Source of the DNA: Ignavibacteriota bacterium
GTDB lineage: Bacteria > Bacteroidota > Ignavibacteria > UBA10030 > SZUA-254
DNA length: 64,000 bases
NCBI GenBank assembly: GCA_016212665.1
Contig: JACREZ010000023.1
Span: forward strand, 62,001 to 126,000
Reading direction: 5' to 3'
Part shown: piece by piece, positions 34,448 through 43,769 of the stretch
Position numbering within the stretch: the stretch's first letter is position 1
How the letters are laid out: every line of letters starts with the position of its first letter
Made by a program: the position numbers and the translations under genes
Notes under the pieces: model-generated
The model's database searches: none
Told to the model about the DNA's origin: nothing
The model's input: the letters and a program-made list of their open reading frames with translations, nothing else

Positions 34448-36031
34448 TTATTTTTTCTCGACTCGTTTCAAGTCCAACTCCTTGAAATCGAAATCGAAGT
34501 TGGGAATGTCAATCTTCAACTCGGTGACGTTTCCTTTTGCATCGAGGAGAAACTGAGCGAATCCTTTGCCGAAAGGATAATTCATTGGGCGGACAGTTGC
34601 GCGAAAAGTATCGAAGTGCCAATGTTCAAGGTCGGCGACGAGATTTTCCGTCGGGTTGAACGTTACGACGAGTTTCTTATTCTCGACCGAAACGGTAACA
34701 TCGCCGTACAACTCACCCGAATATGTTCCTGCATATCTCTCCAATGCCAGTGATGGCTTGGTTCCTTTCACACGAGAAGAGTCCAGCTTTTTCTCTTCTT
34801 CAATTTTGAGTGAGTCGTTATCGTGTTTATCTTTGAGATTACGCGCGTTCCAATCAATCTTTGAAACTCCGAGAAACACATCAACAACTTTCCGTGTGAT
34901 GATTGAAGAAAGCGACGTCTCGCTGTTCGTCAGAACGACCACGCCCAGACTTTCTTCGGGACAAAGAATAATACGCGAAATCATCCCATCAATTGCGCCG
35001 CTGTGACTGAGAAGTTTTCGTCCTTCATAATCGCTCATGCCCCAGCCGAGTCCGTAGCCCTGAAAATGAATTGAAGGAAACAATTTTTCGGATTGCTCGC
35101 TTACGCCGACCGGCGTATGAACAGTCCACATTGTGCGGGATGTTTGCTTGCTGAATAGTTCCTTGCCGTTGAATGTGCCGCGTCCAAGTTGAAGTCGCAT
35201 CCACTGAGCCATATCATGCGCTGATGAATTGATTGCGCCTGCGGGTCCGAGTTCTTCGTTCGGAAAATGCTTGACGACTCGTAATGCGTTTTGATATTCA
35301 TTGTGTGGCGTTGCAATGTTCTCTGCCGCCATCAGTTCGGCAAGCGAAGTATTGGTTCGTGACATTCCCAGCGGTTGAAAAATCCGTTCACGCACAAACG
35401 CTTCCCAACTTTTTCCTGTCACCGAAGGAATAATTTCTCCCGCCGCCACGAACATGATGTTTTGATACCCGTATGTTGTTCTGAAACTCGAAGTCGGTTT
35501 CAAATACTTCACGCGACGAAGCACTTCTTTCCTGTCATACTTCGTCCAGTACCAAACAAGGTCGCCGCCGAATGTTGCAAGTCCGCTCCGGTGACTGAGC
35601 AAATCACGCACCTGCATTTCTCTTGTCACCCACGAGTCATACATTTGAAAATCAGGAAGATGTTTGATGGCTGCATCGTCCCATTTTATTTTTCCTTCAT
35701 CAACTAACATGGCGAGCGAAGCGGAAGTAAATGCTTTGCTGAGCGAAGCAATGGCAAACAGTGTGTGTTCATCAACGGGAGTTTCTCTTCCCATCTCACG
35801 AACGCCGTATCCTTTTTCTAACCAGATTGAATCGTTCTTCACTATCGAAACAGCACAGCCGGGAACGTTCCAATCCTTCTGCGCTTGCTTAATGTATGAT
35901 TCGATTTCTCTGAGTTTTGCTTCATCGGATGATTGGGCAAAGAGTGTAAGGGATGTGAGAAGAAGGAGAATGATGTGAGTTTTGAGATGTGAGATATGAG
36001 GCATCATGGGGCGATTTGGTTTGTTATTCAT
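34448..36031 (-). CDS. Exported class C beta-lactamase-fold serine hydrolase
   Basis: A 527-residue protein with a signal peptide (IILLLLTSLTLFAQS). The catalytic motifs are SxxK in FAIASLSKAFTSA, Y-x-N in TYGYQNIMFV and H-x-G in LLSHSGAIDGM. These place it with class C beta-lactamase/DD-peptidase/esterase proteins. The C-terminal 120 residues (ERYAGTYSGELYGDVTVS) form a DUF3471-type lipocalin-like domain often found in such hydrolases. Beta-lactam resistance should not be assumed; peptidase or esterase roles are at least as common. The first 12 residues (MNNKPNRPMMPHISHLKTH region) are coded partly by 7-nt-phased units at 35974-36008, and a downstream start is possible. Confidence 0.88.
   Translation of the reverse strand: MNNKPNRPMMPHISHLKTHIILLLLTSLTLFAQSSDEAKLREIESYIKQAQKDWNVPGCAVSIVKNDSIWLEKGYGVREMGRETPVDEHTLFAIASLSKAFTSASLAMLVDEGKIKWDDAAIKHLPDFQMYDSWVTREMQVRDLLSHRSGLATFGGDLVWYWTKYDRKEVLRRVKYLKPTSSFRTTYGYQNIMFVAAGEIIPSVTGKSWEAFVRERIFQPLGMSRTNTSLAELMAAENIATPHNEYQNALRVVKHFPNEELGPAGAINSSAHDMAQWMRLQLGRGTFNGKELFSKQTSRTMWTVHTPVGVSEQSEKLFPSIHFQGYGLGWGMSDYEGRKLLSHSGAIDGMISRIILCPEESLGVVVLTNSETSLSSIITRKVVDVFLGVSKIDWNARNLKDKHDNDSLKIEEEKKLDSSRVKGTKPSLALERYAGTYSGELYGDVTVSVENKKLVVTFNPTENLVADLEHWHFDTFRATVRPMNYPFGKGFAQFLLDAKGNVTELKIDIPNFDFDFKELDLKRVEKK
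35974..36008. repeat. 7-nt-phased array at the N-terminus of the serine hydrolase
   Basis: Units of T-NTGAG-N type on the + strand (TGTGAGT, TGTGAGA and related). On the minus strand they are read as PHISHLKTH. Confidence 0.65.
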
Positions 36032-36071
36032 AACAGAATGAGTTTATCAGGTGGACCATGAACATCCACGT

Positions 36072-37244
36072 TTAGATCACCCGAAAAATTCCAAACTTCA
36101 GATATTTTGTTTCAGGCAGAGAAGGAAGTACGGGATGGTCAGGCGAGGCGCCGTGCCACTCGAGCAGGCTGATTTGCCTTCCTGCTTTCTTTGCGGTTGA
36201 CTGAATGATTTCTAAATATTTGTCTTCATAGACATGATGCGAGCAGGAAGCAGTTGCAAGAATTCCGCCGGGAGAGAGTAACTCGTATGCGAGCGAGTGA
36301 AGTTGCCGGTATCCTTTTATTGCTTTGTTGACGGTCTTTTTACTTTTGGCAAACGATGGCGGGTCAAGATTAATGACATCGAATGTTTTTTTCTGCTCAA
36401 TCATTGCGTTGAGATAATTAAACGCATCAGCAACGATGAATTGTGTCGTTGATTCAAGTTGATTCAATTTCGCGTTCGCTTTTGCATGTTCGATGACATC
36501 CGATGAAATATCAACGCCGACAACTTCTTTTGCGCCCGCAGATGCGGCGTGAAGCGCGAAGCCGCCGGCATTACAAAAGCAATCCAGCACGGAACTTTCG
36601 CGAACGTATCGTCGGAACGCCTTCCTGTTTTCCCGTTGGTCGAGGAAGAAAGCCGTCTTTTGTCCCTGAAGCAAATCAACGGAGAATTGAATTCCGTATT
36701 CCGAGATGATTGTCGGTTCGACAGCGCCGCGAAGTACTCCCGCACGTTGAGCGAGTCCTTCGTATGTTCGGATGACTGCTTCGTTTCGTTCGACAATTCC
36801 TTTTGGTTGGAGAAGTGATTCAAGTACATCGCAAATCATCGGCAGCCGTTGGTCCATTCCGGCAGAAAATGTTTGAACGGAAAGAAAATCGTTGTACTTA
36901 TCAACAATTAAGCCGGGAAGAAAATCCGCTTCGCCATGAACGACACGGTAACTTGTTTCTTCGGGATAGATTTTTTTCCTGAGTTGAAAAGCCGATTCAA
37001 TTCGCTTTCTGAAAAATTCCGAATTAATTTCTTCCTGCTGTCGCGAAAGTAATCGGACAGCAATAAGTGAATGTGGATTGTAAAACCCAATGCCGAGAAA
37101 TTCATTAGAAGAATTTTTTACTTCCACCACTTCGCCAATGAGAGGTTCGCCTTCGATTTTTTCAATCTCATTGCTGAATGCCCAGAGATGTCCCGCGGCG
37201 ATGCGATGGTGTTCGTTTTTTTTGAGAGTGATGAGTTTGTTCAT
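36072..37244 (-). CDS. rlmI: Class I rRNA cytosine-C5 methyltransferase (RlmI-type)
   Basis: A 390-residue SAM-dependent methyltransferase. Residues 1-75 are a PUA RNA-binding domain (HHRIAAGHLWAFSNEI, GEVVEVKNSSNEFLGIGFYN). The central part has RENRKAFRRYV and the SAM-binding block VLDCFCNAGGFALHAASAGA. Motif IV is NLDPPSFAKSKK and a later TASCSHHV carries the catalytic cysteine region. This is the RlmI/YccW family, which makes 5-methylcytosine at position 1962 of 23S rRNA in E. coli. The exact target in this organism is inferred. A bidirectional hairpin separates it from the aldolase gene upstream. Confidence 0.9.
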   Translation of the reverse strand: MNKLITLKKNEHHRIAAGHLWAFSNEIEKIEGEPLIGEVVEVKNSSNEFLGIGFYNPHSLIAVRLLSRQQEEINSEFFRKRIESAFQLRKKIYPEETSYRVVHGEADFLPGLIVDKYNDFLSVQTFSAGMDQRLPMICDVLESLLQPKGIVERNEAVIRTYEGLAQRAGVLRGAVEPTIISEYGIQFSVDLLQGQKTAFFLDQRENRKAFRRYVRESSVLDCFCNAGGFALHAASAGAKEVVGVDISSDVIEHAKANAKLNQLESTTQFIVADAFNYLNAMIEQKKTFDVINLDPPSFAKSKKTVNKAIKGYRQLHSLAYELLSPGGILATASCSHHVYEDKYLEIIQSTAKKAGRQISLLEWHGASPDHPVLPSLPETKYLKFGIFRVI

Positions 37245-37256
37245 TGGGACAAAAAG

Positions 37257-37286
37257 AAAAGACGTCTCATCGGTGAGACGTCTTTT
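37257..37286 (-). terminator. Intrinsic terminator between aldolase and rlmI
   Basis: Perfect stem AAAAGACGTCTCA / TGAGACGTCTTTT with a TCGG loop. On the minus strand it is followed by CTTTTTG, so it terminates the aldolase transcript. Confidence 0.9.
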
Positions 37287-37303
37287 CCTAGATATAATAG
37301 TGG

Positions 37304-38362
37304 TTAAGCCACCGTTACTTCTTTACACAGATACACATCCTGAATCGCATTCAGAATTTTCACTCCTTCATCCATCGGTTTTTGGAACGCTTTGCGACCG
37401 GAAATCAATCCCATGCCGCCTGCGCGTTTGTTGATGACTGCTGTGCGAACTGCTTCTGCCATATCGGATGCACCTTTACTTTCGCCGCCGGAGTTAATCA
37501 ATCCTGCGCGACCCATGTAACAATTGGCAACTTGATAACGACAGAGGTCAATTGGATTTTCGCTTGATAATTCTGTGTACATTTTCTTGTGGAATTTCCC
37601 ATACTTTAATGCTTCGTAGCCGCCGTTGTTTTCCGGTAGTTTTTGTTTGATGATGTCCGCTTCGATGGTGACGCCGAGATGATTTGCCTGCCCGGTTAAA
37701 TCGGCAGAGACGTGAAAATCTTTTTCTGCTGTTTTGAACGCATTATTTCGAATGTAGCACCAGAGAATTGTCGCCATGCCGAGTTCGTGCGCTTGTTGGA
37801 ACATCAAACTGACTTCCTGAATTTGCCGCTTCGATTCTGCGGAGCCGAAATAAATTGTCGCACCGACTGCAACTGCACCCATATCGTACGCTTGTTTGAT
37901 TCGCCCGAAAATAATTTGGTCGTATGTGTTCGGGTACGAGAGAAATTCGTTGTGGTTGAACTTGAGGACAAACGGGATTTTGTGTGAATATTTTCGGGCA
38001 ACAGCCCCAAGCACTCCGAGTGTCGAAGCAACCGCGTTGCATCCGCCCTCGATTGCTAACTTAACAATGTTCTCCGGGTCGAAGTAAATCGGGTTCGGTG
38101 CGAACGATGCGCCGGCTGAATGTTCAATCCCTTGGTCGACGGGAAGAATCGAAACATAACCGGTGTGTGCAAGTCGCCCGTGATGAATCATCCATGCAAG
38201 ACTTTGCAGAACCGGAGTTGGTCGGTCAGATAGTGCATATACGTCATCTACATAGTTCGGTCCGGGGAGATGAAGCATCTCTTTCGGAATCGTTTTACAT
38301 TTATGTTTGAGAAGTTTCTTGGCATCTGCGCCAAGGAGTTGTTCGATTTGATTGATAGTCAT
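37304..38362 (-). CDS. fbaB: Class I (DhnA/FbaB-type) fructose-bisphosphate aldolase
   Basis: A 352-residue Schiff-base aldolase that cleaves fructose-1,6-bisphosphate in glycolysis and forms it in gluconeogenesis. It shows the family blocks [53 protein letters not shown] with a probable active-site lysine region, [16 protein letters not shown] and a C-terminal [18 protein letters not shown] / [16 protein letters not shown] stretch that binds phosphate. Length is as in E. coli FbaB. It stands alone with its own terminator and is probably a housekeeping enzyme. Confidence 0.93.
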   Translation of the reverse strand: MTINQIEQLLGADAKKLLKHKCKTIPKEMLHLPGPNYVDDVYALSDRPTPVLQSLAWMIHHGRLAHTGYVSILPVDQGIEHSAGASFAPNPIYFDPENIVKLAIEGGCNAVASTLGVLGAVARKYSHKIPFVLKFNHNEFLSYPNTYDQIIFGRIKQAYDMGAVAVGATIYFGSAESKRQIQEVSLMFQQAHELGMATILWCYIRNNAFKTAEKDFHVSADLTGQANHLGVTIEADIIKQKLPENNGGYEALKYGKFHKKMYTELSSENPIDLCRYQVANCYMGRAGLINSGGESKGASDMAEAVRTAVINKRAGGMGLISGRKAFQKPMDEGVKILNAIQDVYLCKEVTVA

Positions 38363-38527
38363 ACTGTTCTTTCAATAAGGTTAGTTTCTAAGTCTGAAAT
38401 AAAAATGTGTGAACAATATACAAAAATGAGGTTTATCGGTGAAATTGAATTTCACGATAAGAATCCCTACATTTTGCACCATCAATTTACAGTTCTATCT
38501 TTTTCATCAATTATTAAGGAAATGCAC

Positions 38528-39475
38528 ATGCGTTCTTTTGTATTATTCACACTTTTCATGTTATCACTTTCTTTTTCTGTCTTCGGCGGAGAACCTGTTC
38601 TCTACCGTATGGACGACTCACACTCAAGCGTTACGTTTTCACTCAAGTATTTGAAGTTTGTCAATTTTGATGGACGTTTTGATGTTGTTCGCGGCGCGTT
38701 CATGGTTGATACAAGTGACATCACGAAAACATCGTTTACGGCAATTATCAAAACAGAAAGCATCAACACGGCAAGCGAAGGTCGGGATGAAGATTTACGG
38801 GGCGAAGATTTCTTCGATGTTGCAAAACATCCGGCAATAACATTTCAGAGCAAGAGAGTTGAAAAACAAGGGGACGGGTATGTTGCTATCGGTTCCTATA
38901 CCATGCGAGGCGTAACGAAAGAAATCGCATTGCCGTTTACCTATCTCGGAACGATGGTTGACCCGCGCGGGAATGTTCGCGTCGGCTTTGAATCGAAATC
39001 GAAATTGAAACGTTCGGAATACGGAGTGAGCGGTTCAAGCATGACGGTGGATGACGAGGTGAATGTCAATCTCAACATCCTTGCTGTCCGACAAAATCCT
39101 GACAGCGCGAGAATGTCATTCGGAAAAAAGAAATCCATCGCTCAGGCGATGCTCGAAACAATGAATACGAAAAGTGTGAAGGAGGCAATCGAACAATATC
39201 AAACATTGAAAGCGGACACGACGTACGATTCAGGTCCGAATCAACTCGGAATTCTCACCATGCGATTTGCCGAAAAGGGAAAAACAAAAGATGCAATTGA
39301 AATCGGCAAGGTAGGTGTTGAGGCATATCCGAATGATACTCAGCAATATTTCCGTTTGGGCTACGCGTATCAAAAGGACGGGAACAAAACGTTAGCAAAA
39401 GAAAATTACAAGAAGGCATTGGAACTCGACGCGTTCAATGCATCGGCGATGGAGATGCTAAGGTGGGTGGAGTAA
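38528..39475 (+). CDS. Secreted YceI-like protein with C-terminal TPR
   Basis: The frame is open from 38270, but ATG 38528 has an AAGGA site seven bases upstream and starts a signal peptide (MRSFVLFTLFMLSLSFSVFGG). Residues 22-190 are a YceI lipocalin-like domain (YRMDDSHSSVTFSLKYLKFV, FDVRGEDFFDVAKHP-type block GEDFFDVAKHPAITF, and RSEYGVSG). Such domains bind isoprenoid or polyprenyl lipids in known cases. The last 100 residues are TPR-like (LRFAEKG...QYFRLGYAYQKDGNKTLAKE). The YceI-TPR fusion suggests a ligand-binding domain tethered to a protein-interaction module in the periplasm; this is inference. Confidence 0.85.
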   Translation: MRSFVLFTLFMLSLSFSVFGGEPVLYRMDDSHSSVTFSLKYLKFVNFDGRFDVVRGAFMVDTSDITKTSFTAIIKTESINTASEGRDEDLRGEDFFDVAKHPAITFQSKRVEKQGDGYVAIGSYTMRGVTKEIALPFTYLGTMVDPRGNVRVGFESKSKLKRSEYGVSGSSMTVDDEVNVNLNILAVRQNPDSARMSFGKKKSIAQAMLETMNTKSVKEAIEQYQTLKADTTYDSGPNQLGILTMRFAEKGKTKDAIEIGKVGVEAYPNDTQQYFRLGYAYQKDGNKTLAKENYKKALELDAFNASAMEMLRWVE

Positions 39476-39476
39476 G

Positions 39477-39560
39477 ACTTGATGTGCGATACTTGATGCT
39501 GGATGCTCGTTTTATCACATTCATAGTTATCAATTGACCGTTCACAATTGACAATTTTCT
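39477..39560 (+). repeat. 7-nt-phased array (12 units)
   Basis: Twelve 7-base units in phase, starting one base after the YceI-TPR stop. Early units are ACTTGAT and GCTGGAT. Late ones are ATTGACC, GTTCACA and ATTGACA. Unit identity drifts along the array. Confidence 0.75.
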
Positions 39561-39573
39561 AAAATCTATAAAC

Positions 39574-39603
39574 AAAAAACCCCGCACGTGTGCGGGGTTT
39601 TGG
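39574..39603. terminator. Bidirectional intrinsic terminator
   Basis: Stem AAACCCCGCAC / GTGCGGGGTTT with A-run and T-run on the two sides. It serves both the YceI-TPR gene (+) and the cold-shock gene (-). Confidence 0.93.
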
Positions 39604-39622
39604 TTATAGTACAGAATCTCGT

Positions 39623-39820
39623 TTAGAGAACTGAAACGTTCGCAGCCTGAAATCCTTTCGGACCTTTCTCGACATCGAACTCTACCTTATCACCCTCGTT
39701 GAGAGTTTTAAGTCCGCCGGAGAGAGCTTTGTAATGAACAAAGACATCTTCGCCATTGGGACGTGCGATAAAGCCGAAGCCTTTAACTGTGTTAAACCAT
39801 TTGACTGTTCCTGTTTCCAT
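39623..39820 (-). CDS. cspA: Cold-shock domain protein
   Basis: A 65-residue single cold-shock domain that binds single-stranded RNA or DNA. RNP1 is KGFGFI and RNP2 is VFVHY. It starts [17 protein letters not shown], with an AAAGGT ribosome site upstream. The 350-bp region upstream of the start (39821-40172) contains no other gene apart from a 7-nt-phased array at 40073-40156. A long 5' leader, as known for cold-shock genes, would fit there, but I could not identify a promoter with confidence. Gene symbol by family only. Confidence 0.93.
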   Translation of the reverse strand: METGTVKWFNTVKGFGFIARPNGEDVFVHYKALSGGLKTLNEGDKVEFDVEKGPKGFQAANVSVL

Positions 39821-40072
39821 GGAACGACCTTTCTTAATTGTATTGTAAAAGTGTACGCCGCAGTTCTGTGTTAGTAGTAAATATCAATCATTGACGATTG
39901 AAAGTGCTGGTGACCGACTTGTACCGTGAAAGGTGTTAGAGGTAACTTGAGCAGGGTTCAAAAAGCGTTTAAATGCTGAAAATTTAACAAAACGTCAGTT
40001 GGACATAACGGTGTACTGTTATTTGACGCACAAACATACACATATCTTTCCTCAATACCAAACTGTCTTAGT

Positions 40073-40156
40073 CATTGGTCATTTGTTATTGGTGATTTGT
40101 GAGTAGTGAGTAATAATCTTCAATCTTGAATCAGAAATCAGAATTCAACATTCAGC
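40073..40156. repeat. 7-nt-phased array (12 units), clearest drift
   Basis: Exactly 84 bases, twelve 7-mers. The family moves stepwise from CATTGGT through GATTTGT and GAGTAGT to AATCTTG, AATCAGA and ATTCAGC without a single phase break. Confidence 0.9.
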
Positions 40157-40172
40157 AATGGGGAATCACTTA

Positions 40173-41396
40173 TCACCGATGACCTACATCCTTCATTCTG
40201 TAATAAGAGAACACTCCGAACGCCCGCGCCGCTTCGCCTTGTGCATGAACGGTTCCGACAGCACCAACGTTGTAGCCGTCTTCTCCGCCGTGCGGGTTCC
40301 AACCGTTGCGGATTGCATGGTCGGCTTCTCGGTGAAGTGTAAGCGATGCGTTGCCCTGATTGTTCGTCCAAACATGTTCAAGCATCGTTTCGATTTTCGG
40401 AAGGAGGTCGTGTAAACTATCCGGAGCGATGGAATAACCATCAAGCAGGAAATTGACAAACGCTCCGTTTCCGTCCATGTGGATTTGATAGAAATCGCCT
40501 CCATCTACCCAACCTGTTGTTGGGTCCATAATTCTCCGTGCTGTTTCAATGACAATATGTTTGTACTTTTCATCATTTGTTACGCGGTAGAGCGCGCCTG
40601 CAATCGAACAAAACTCCGTTCCATTCCACGGAATTTGTTTTCCGAACGCGGCAAGCCCCGGCGCACCTTCCCATTTGCCATTTCCTTTGTACAATGTCTT
40701 TTCGATGCCGGGAAATTTTTTATCGCCGTTCCAGACAAGAAGCGCATCGTCAAGGAATTGTTTTTCTCCGGTTGCTTCAAATAAATAACATGCAACTGTC
40801 GCCATCTGGTTCATGTTGCTGTTGGTGAAGATGCGTTCGTTCACACGATGTTGCGGTGCCCAGTTGTACCAACTCCAGAATCCTTCATGATTCGAGAGTC
40901 GCCCTTCCGCTTTTGCTTCGAGGTATCTCTGCTTTGCATCTGCGACAAGCCATCCATATTGTTTGCCCGTGAAGTTCCACCAAATCAATTCCGCGAGAGC
41001 TACCCACGCGCGGTCATCAACCCACGTACCGACACACATCTTTCGCATGTCATGCTCATACAAATGAAATCGAAGGAGCGAAGAATCATTTGTTGCTTTG
41101 AATAAGTACGCGTCGCCGATAGCGCCGTACGCGCCTTCCCAACACGGAGTATAGACTTGATGGAAACGAACGGACACTAACTTTGCACGCTCAAGCCATA
41201 TATCGGTTTGCGGTTTCGGGTTTGTAGTTTGGGGGATTGTGTGATTAGTGAATTGTGATTGGTCTTTTTGGTTGAGAAAAAAGAAATAGAAGAGCAGGAA
41301 CAGAACAGAGAAAGTTCCACCCATTATGTAAATAGATTTCCGGTGTGGCTTTTTTCTTTCCGTTTGATGCTGTTTTGATGTGCGTTTCGGTGACAT
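40173..41396 (-). CDS. Membrane-anchored (alpha/alpha)6 glycoside hydrolase, GH76-like
   Basis: A 407-residue protein. A basic N-terminus is followed by one transmembrane helix (about 24-42, YIMGGTFSVLFLLFYFFF), a short linker, and a helical-repeat catalytic domain. The domain shows DDRAWVALAELIWWNFTGKQY (an Asp-Asp pair as in GH76 alpha-1,6-mannanases), NEFCS/NGTEFCSIAGALY, then VDGGDFYQIHMDGNGAFVNFL. The layout fits the six-hairpin fold of GH76 and related families, but I cannot prove the family or substrate from the sequence. The linker SQFTNHTIPQTTNPKPQTD is coded by 7-nt-phased units (41204-41259). It is probably a periplasmic carbohydrate enzyme tethered to the inner membrane. Confidence 0.6.
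   Translation of the reverse strand: MSPKRTSKQHQTERKKPHRKSIYIMGGTFSVLFLLFYFFFLNQKDQSQFTNHTIPQTTNPKPQTDIWLERAKLVSVRFHQVYTPCWEGAYGAIGDAYLFKATNDSSLLRFHLYEHDMRKMCVGTWVDDRAWVALAELIWWNFTGKQYGWLVADAKQRYLEAKAEGRLSNHEGFWSWYNWAPQHRVNERIFTNSNMNQMATVACYLFEATGEKQFLDDALLVWNGDKKFPGIEKTLYKGNGKWEGAPGLAAFGKQIPWNGTEFCSIAGALYRVTNDEKYKHIVIETARRIMDPTTGWVDGGDFYQIHMDGNGAFVNFLLDGYSIAPDSLHDLLPKIETMLEHVWTNNQGNASLTLHREADHAIRNGWNPHGGEDGYNVGAVGTVHAQGEAARAFGVFSYYRMKDVGHR
41204..41259. repeat. 7-nt-phased array inside the GH76-like gene
   Basis: Eight 7-base units in phase, from CGGTTTG and GGGTTTG types to TAGTGAA and TTGTGAT types. They encode the linker between the membrane anchor and the enzyme domain. Confidence 0.85.
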
Positions 41397-41523
41397 AGGG
41401 CAAAGAATTTAACGTCTCATAGTAACAGGTTCTTTTGAGGATTGCAAATTCAAAGAGAGATTGGTATCATGGGGCGGCTCAATTGTACCTCTGTCTCACA
41501 GTCAAAAACTCAAAGGAAAATTT

Positions 41524-43641
41524 ATGAAAACAATGCTACGCCTTCTTCTCATCGTCGGAGTTATTGCTTCGACACTCACCGCTCAATCGTTACACTATCC
41601 TCCAACAACAAAAGTCGAACAAGTTGATACGTACTTTGGAACGCAGGTCGCCGACCCGTATCGTTGGCTTGAATTTGACACAGCAAAAAATGTCGGAGAA
41701 TGGGTGAGGGCACAGAACGAAGTGACGTTCTCGTATCTTGAACAAATCCCGTTTCGCAATCAAGTGAAAGAACGGATGACAAAGTTATGGGACTATCCGA
41801 AATACTCGACGCCGTTTCGCGCGGGGAGCAATTATTTCTTTTTCAAAAACGACGGGTTGCAAAATCAAAGCGTGTTGTACATTCAAAAAGGATTAGACGG
41901 AGTGCCGGAAGTGTTTCTCGACCCGAACAGATTTTCGAGCGATGGAACTGCTTCGCTCGGCGGACTCGCATTTTCGAAAGACGGAAAGTATTGTGCATAC
42001 GGAATTTCCAAGAGCGGTTCCGATTGGAGAACGTTCTATGTCATGGAAGTAGAATCAAAAAGAAAATTGGATGAGGAATTGCAGTGGAGTAAGTTTTCCG
42101 GCATCGCATGGTACCGGGACGGATTTTATTACAGCCGCTACGATGCACCGACGGACGAAGCAACGGCAATGTCGAACAAGAATGAGAATCATAAGGTTTA
42201 TTATCATGTTCTCGGAGCAAAACAAAGCAGTGATATTCTTGTCTATGAAGACAAAGCAAATCCGCAGCGACTTCACGGATGCGGCGTTTCGGAGGATGAG
42301 CGATTTCTGTTTCTTAGTTCGTCGCAGGGAGGAACCCGCGGCAACTCGCTGTACTATCGTGATTTGAAATCCGGTCGTGACATGTTTGTTCCTATTTCTC
42401 AAACATTTGATGACCAATTCTCCGCTGTGAATAATTTCGGAGACAAAATCCTCATTCGTACAAACAAGAACGCGCCGAATGGAAAACTTCTCCTTGTTGA
42501 TACAAGAGACCCGCGCGAGCAGAATTGGGCGGAATTACTTCCCGAAGCGAAAGAGCCACTCAGCAGCGTTACAACTGCCGGAGAGAAAATTTTTGTAACG
42601 TACATGAAAGATGTTATGCCGCGCGTGTACGTGTACAATATTTCAGGAGTGATGGAAAATGAAATACCGCTTCCGATGGTCGGTTCGGTCGGCGGTTTCG
42701 GTGGGAAAAAGGAAGATGCTTTTGTGTTCTTCACGATGACTTCGTTCACGACTCCGTCTGCAATTTACAAGTATGATTTAGCGACGCGGCAAATAACTCT
42801 GTTCAGAAAAACGGAATTAGATTTTAATGATGATGAGTATGAAACGAAGCAAGTGTTTTTCAATAGCAAAGACGGCACTCGCATTCCAATGTTTATCATC
42901 CATAAGAAAAATGTGAAGTTGAACGGAAAGAATCCGACGATGTTGTACGGCTACGGCGGCTTCAATGCAAGTATGAATCCGTCGTTTGACCCCGCACGAT
43001 TAGTGTGGCTTGAACAAGGTGGTGTGTATGCAATTGCCAATTTGCGCGGCGGAAGCGAATACGGAGAAAAATGGCACGAAGCCGGAACGAAATTGAACAA
43101 GCAAAATGTGTTCGATGATTTCATTGCCGCGGCGGAATATCTTATCAAACAAAAATATACATCATCGGAAAAGTTGGGAATCTACGGTCGCTCGAACGGC
43201 GGCTTGCTTATCGGCGCCGTGATGAATCAGCGTCCTGATTTATTTCGCGTTGCACTTCCGGCTGTGGGCGTGATGGATATGCTTCGATTCCACAAATTCA
43301 CTATCGGTTGGGCATGGACAAACGATTACGGTTCGAGCGATGATGAAGCACAGTTCAAATATCTCTACAAATATTCTCCGCTCCATAATGTTCGTTCAAA
43401 GGTTGATTATCCCGCTACACTCGTCACAACCGCAGACCACGATGACCGCGTTGTGCCGGCACATTCCTTCAAATATATTGCGACGTTGCAGGAGAAATAT
43501 AAAGGCAATAATCCCGTTCTCATCCGCATCGAAACAAAAGCCGGGCACGGCGGCGGCAAACCGACATCCAAGATTATCGAAGAGAACGCGGATATGTTCG
43601 CGTTTACATGGTACAATATGGGATTTACTCCTAAGTGGTGA
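41524..43641 (+). CDS. Prolyl oligopeptidase (S9A)
   Basis: ATG 41524 (strong AAAGGA site, signal peptide MKTMLRLLLIVGVIASTLTA) is preferred to the open frame start at 41461. The 705-residue enzyme cleaves after proline in short peptides. N-terminal motif ADPYRWLEFD precedes a seven-bladed propeller. The alpha/beta-hydrolase domain has YGYGGFNASM, the nucleophile in YGRSNGGLLIG, the aspartate in TADHDDRVVP and the histidine in KAGHGGGKP. The complete triad indicates an active, exported enzyme. It lies near an S46 dipeptidyl-peptidase and an S41 protease is elsewhere in the window, consistent with peptide use as a nutrient source. Confidence 0.94.
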   Translation: MKTMLRLLLIVGVIASTLTAQSLHYPPTTKVEQVDTYFGTQVADPYRWLEFDTAKNVGEWVRAQNEVTFSYLEQIPFRNQVKERMTKLWDYPKYSTPFRAGSNYFFFKNDGLQNQSVLYIQKGLDGVPEVFLDPNRFSSDGTASLGGLAFSKDGKYCAYGISKSGSDWRTFYVMEVESKRKLDEELQWSKFSGIAWYRDGFYYSRYDAPTDEATAMSNKNENHKVYYHVLGAKQSSDILVYEDKANPQRLHGCGVSEDERFLFLSSSQGGTRGNSLYYRDLKSGRDMFVPISQTFDDQFSAVNNFGDKILIRTNKNAPNGKLLLVDTRDPREQNWAELLPEAKEPLSSVTTAGEKIFVTYMKDVMPRVYVYNISGVMENEIPLPMVGSVGGFGGKKEDAFVFFTMTSFTTPSAIYKYDLATRQITLFRKTELDFNDDEYETKQVFFNSKDGTRIPMFIIHKKNVKLNGKNPTMLYGYGGFNASMNPSFDPARLVWLEQGGVYAIANLRGGSEYGEKWHEAGTKLNKQNVFDDFIAAAEYLIKQKYTSSEKLGIYGRSNGGLLIGAVMNQRPDLFRVALPAVGVMDMLRFHKFTIGWAWTNDYGSSDDEAQFKYLYKYSPLHNVRSKVDYPATLVTTADHDDRVVPAHSFKYIATLQEKYKGNNPVLIRIETKAGHGGGKPTSKIIEENADMFAFTWYNMGFTPKW

Positions 43642-43661
43642 GCACGTGAGTAATAGAGAAA

Positions 43662-43701
43662 TGGAATGATGGAGTGATGGAGTTGTGGAGTGACGGAGTG
43701 C
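43662..43701 (+). repeat. 8-nt-phased tandem array
   Basis: Five 8-base units of TGGAGTGA type (TGGAATGA, TGGAGTTG and similar). It looks like the heptamer arrays but with a period of eight. Confidence 0.8.
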
Positions 43702-43715
43702 AAACTCTTGTTCTG

Positions 43716-43746
43716 TAAACTCTGCGCTCTCTGCGTCTCTGTGAAA
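43716..43746. repeat. CTCTGCG-type dispersed repeat
   Basis: Contains AACTCTGCG, CTCTCTGCGTCTCTG and GTGAAA, matching the wording of the palindromic repeats at 33713 and 34382, but only one arm is present. Confidence 0.6.
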
Positions 43747-43769
43747 CAAAATATTTTCGAATGTATATT

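Noticed and set aside
39821-40072. tRNA or other structured RNA upstream of cspA
   Set aside because: GGGTTCAAA near 39952 suggested a T-loop, but no cloverleaf could be formed; it is probably leader sequence.
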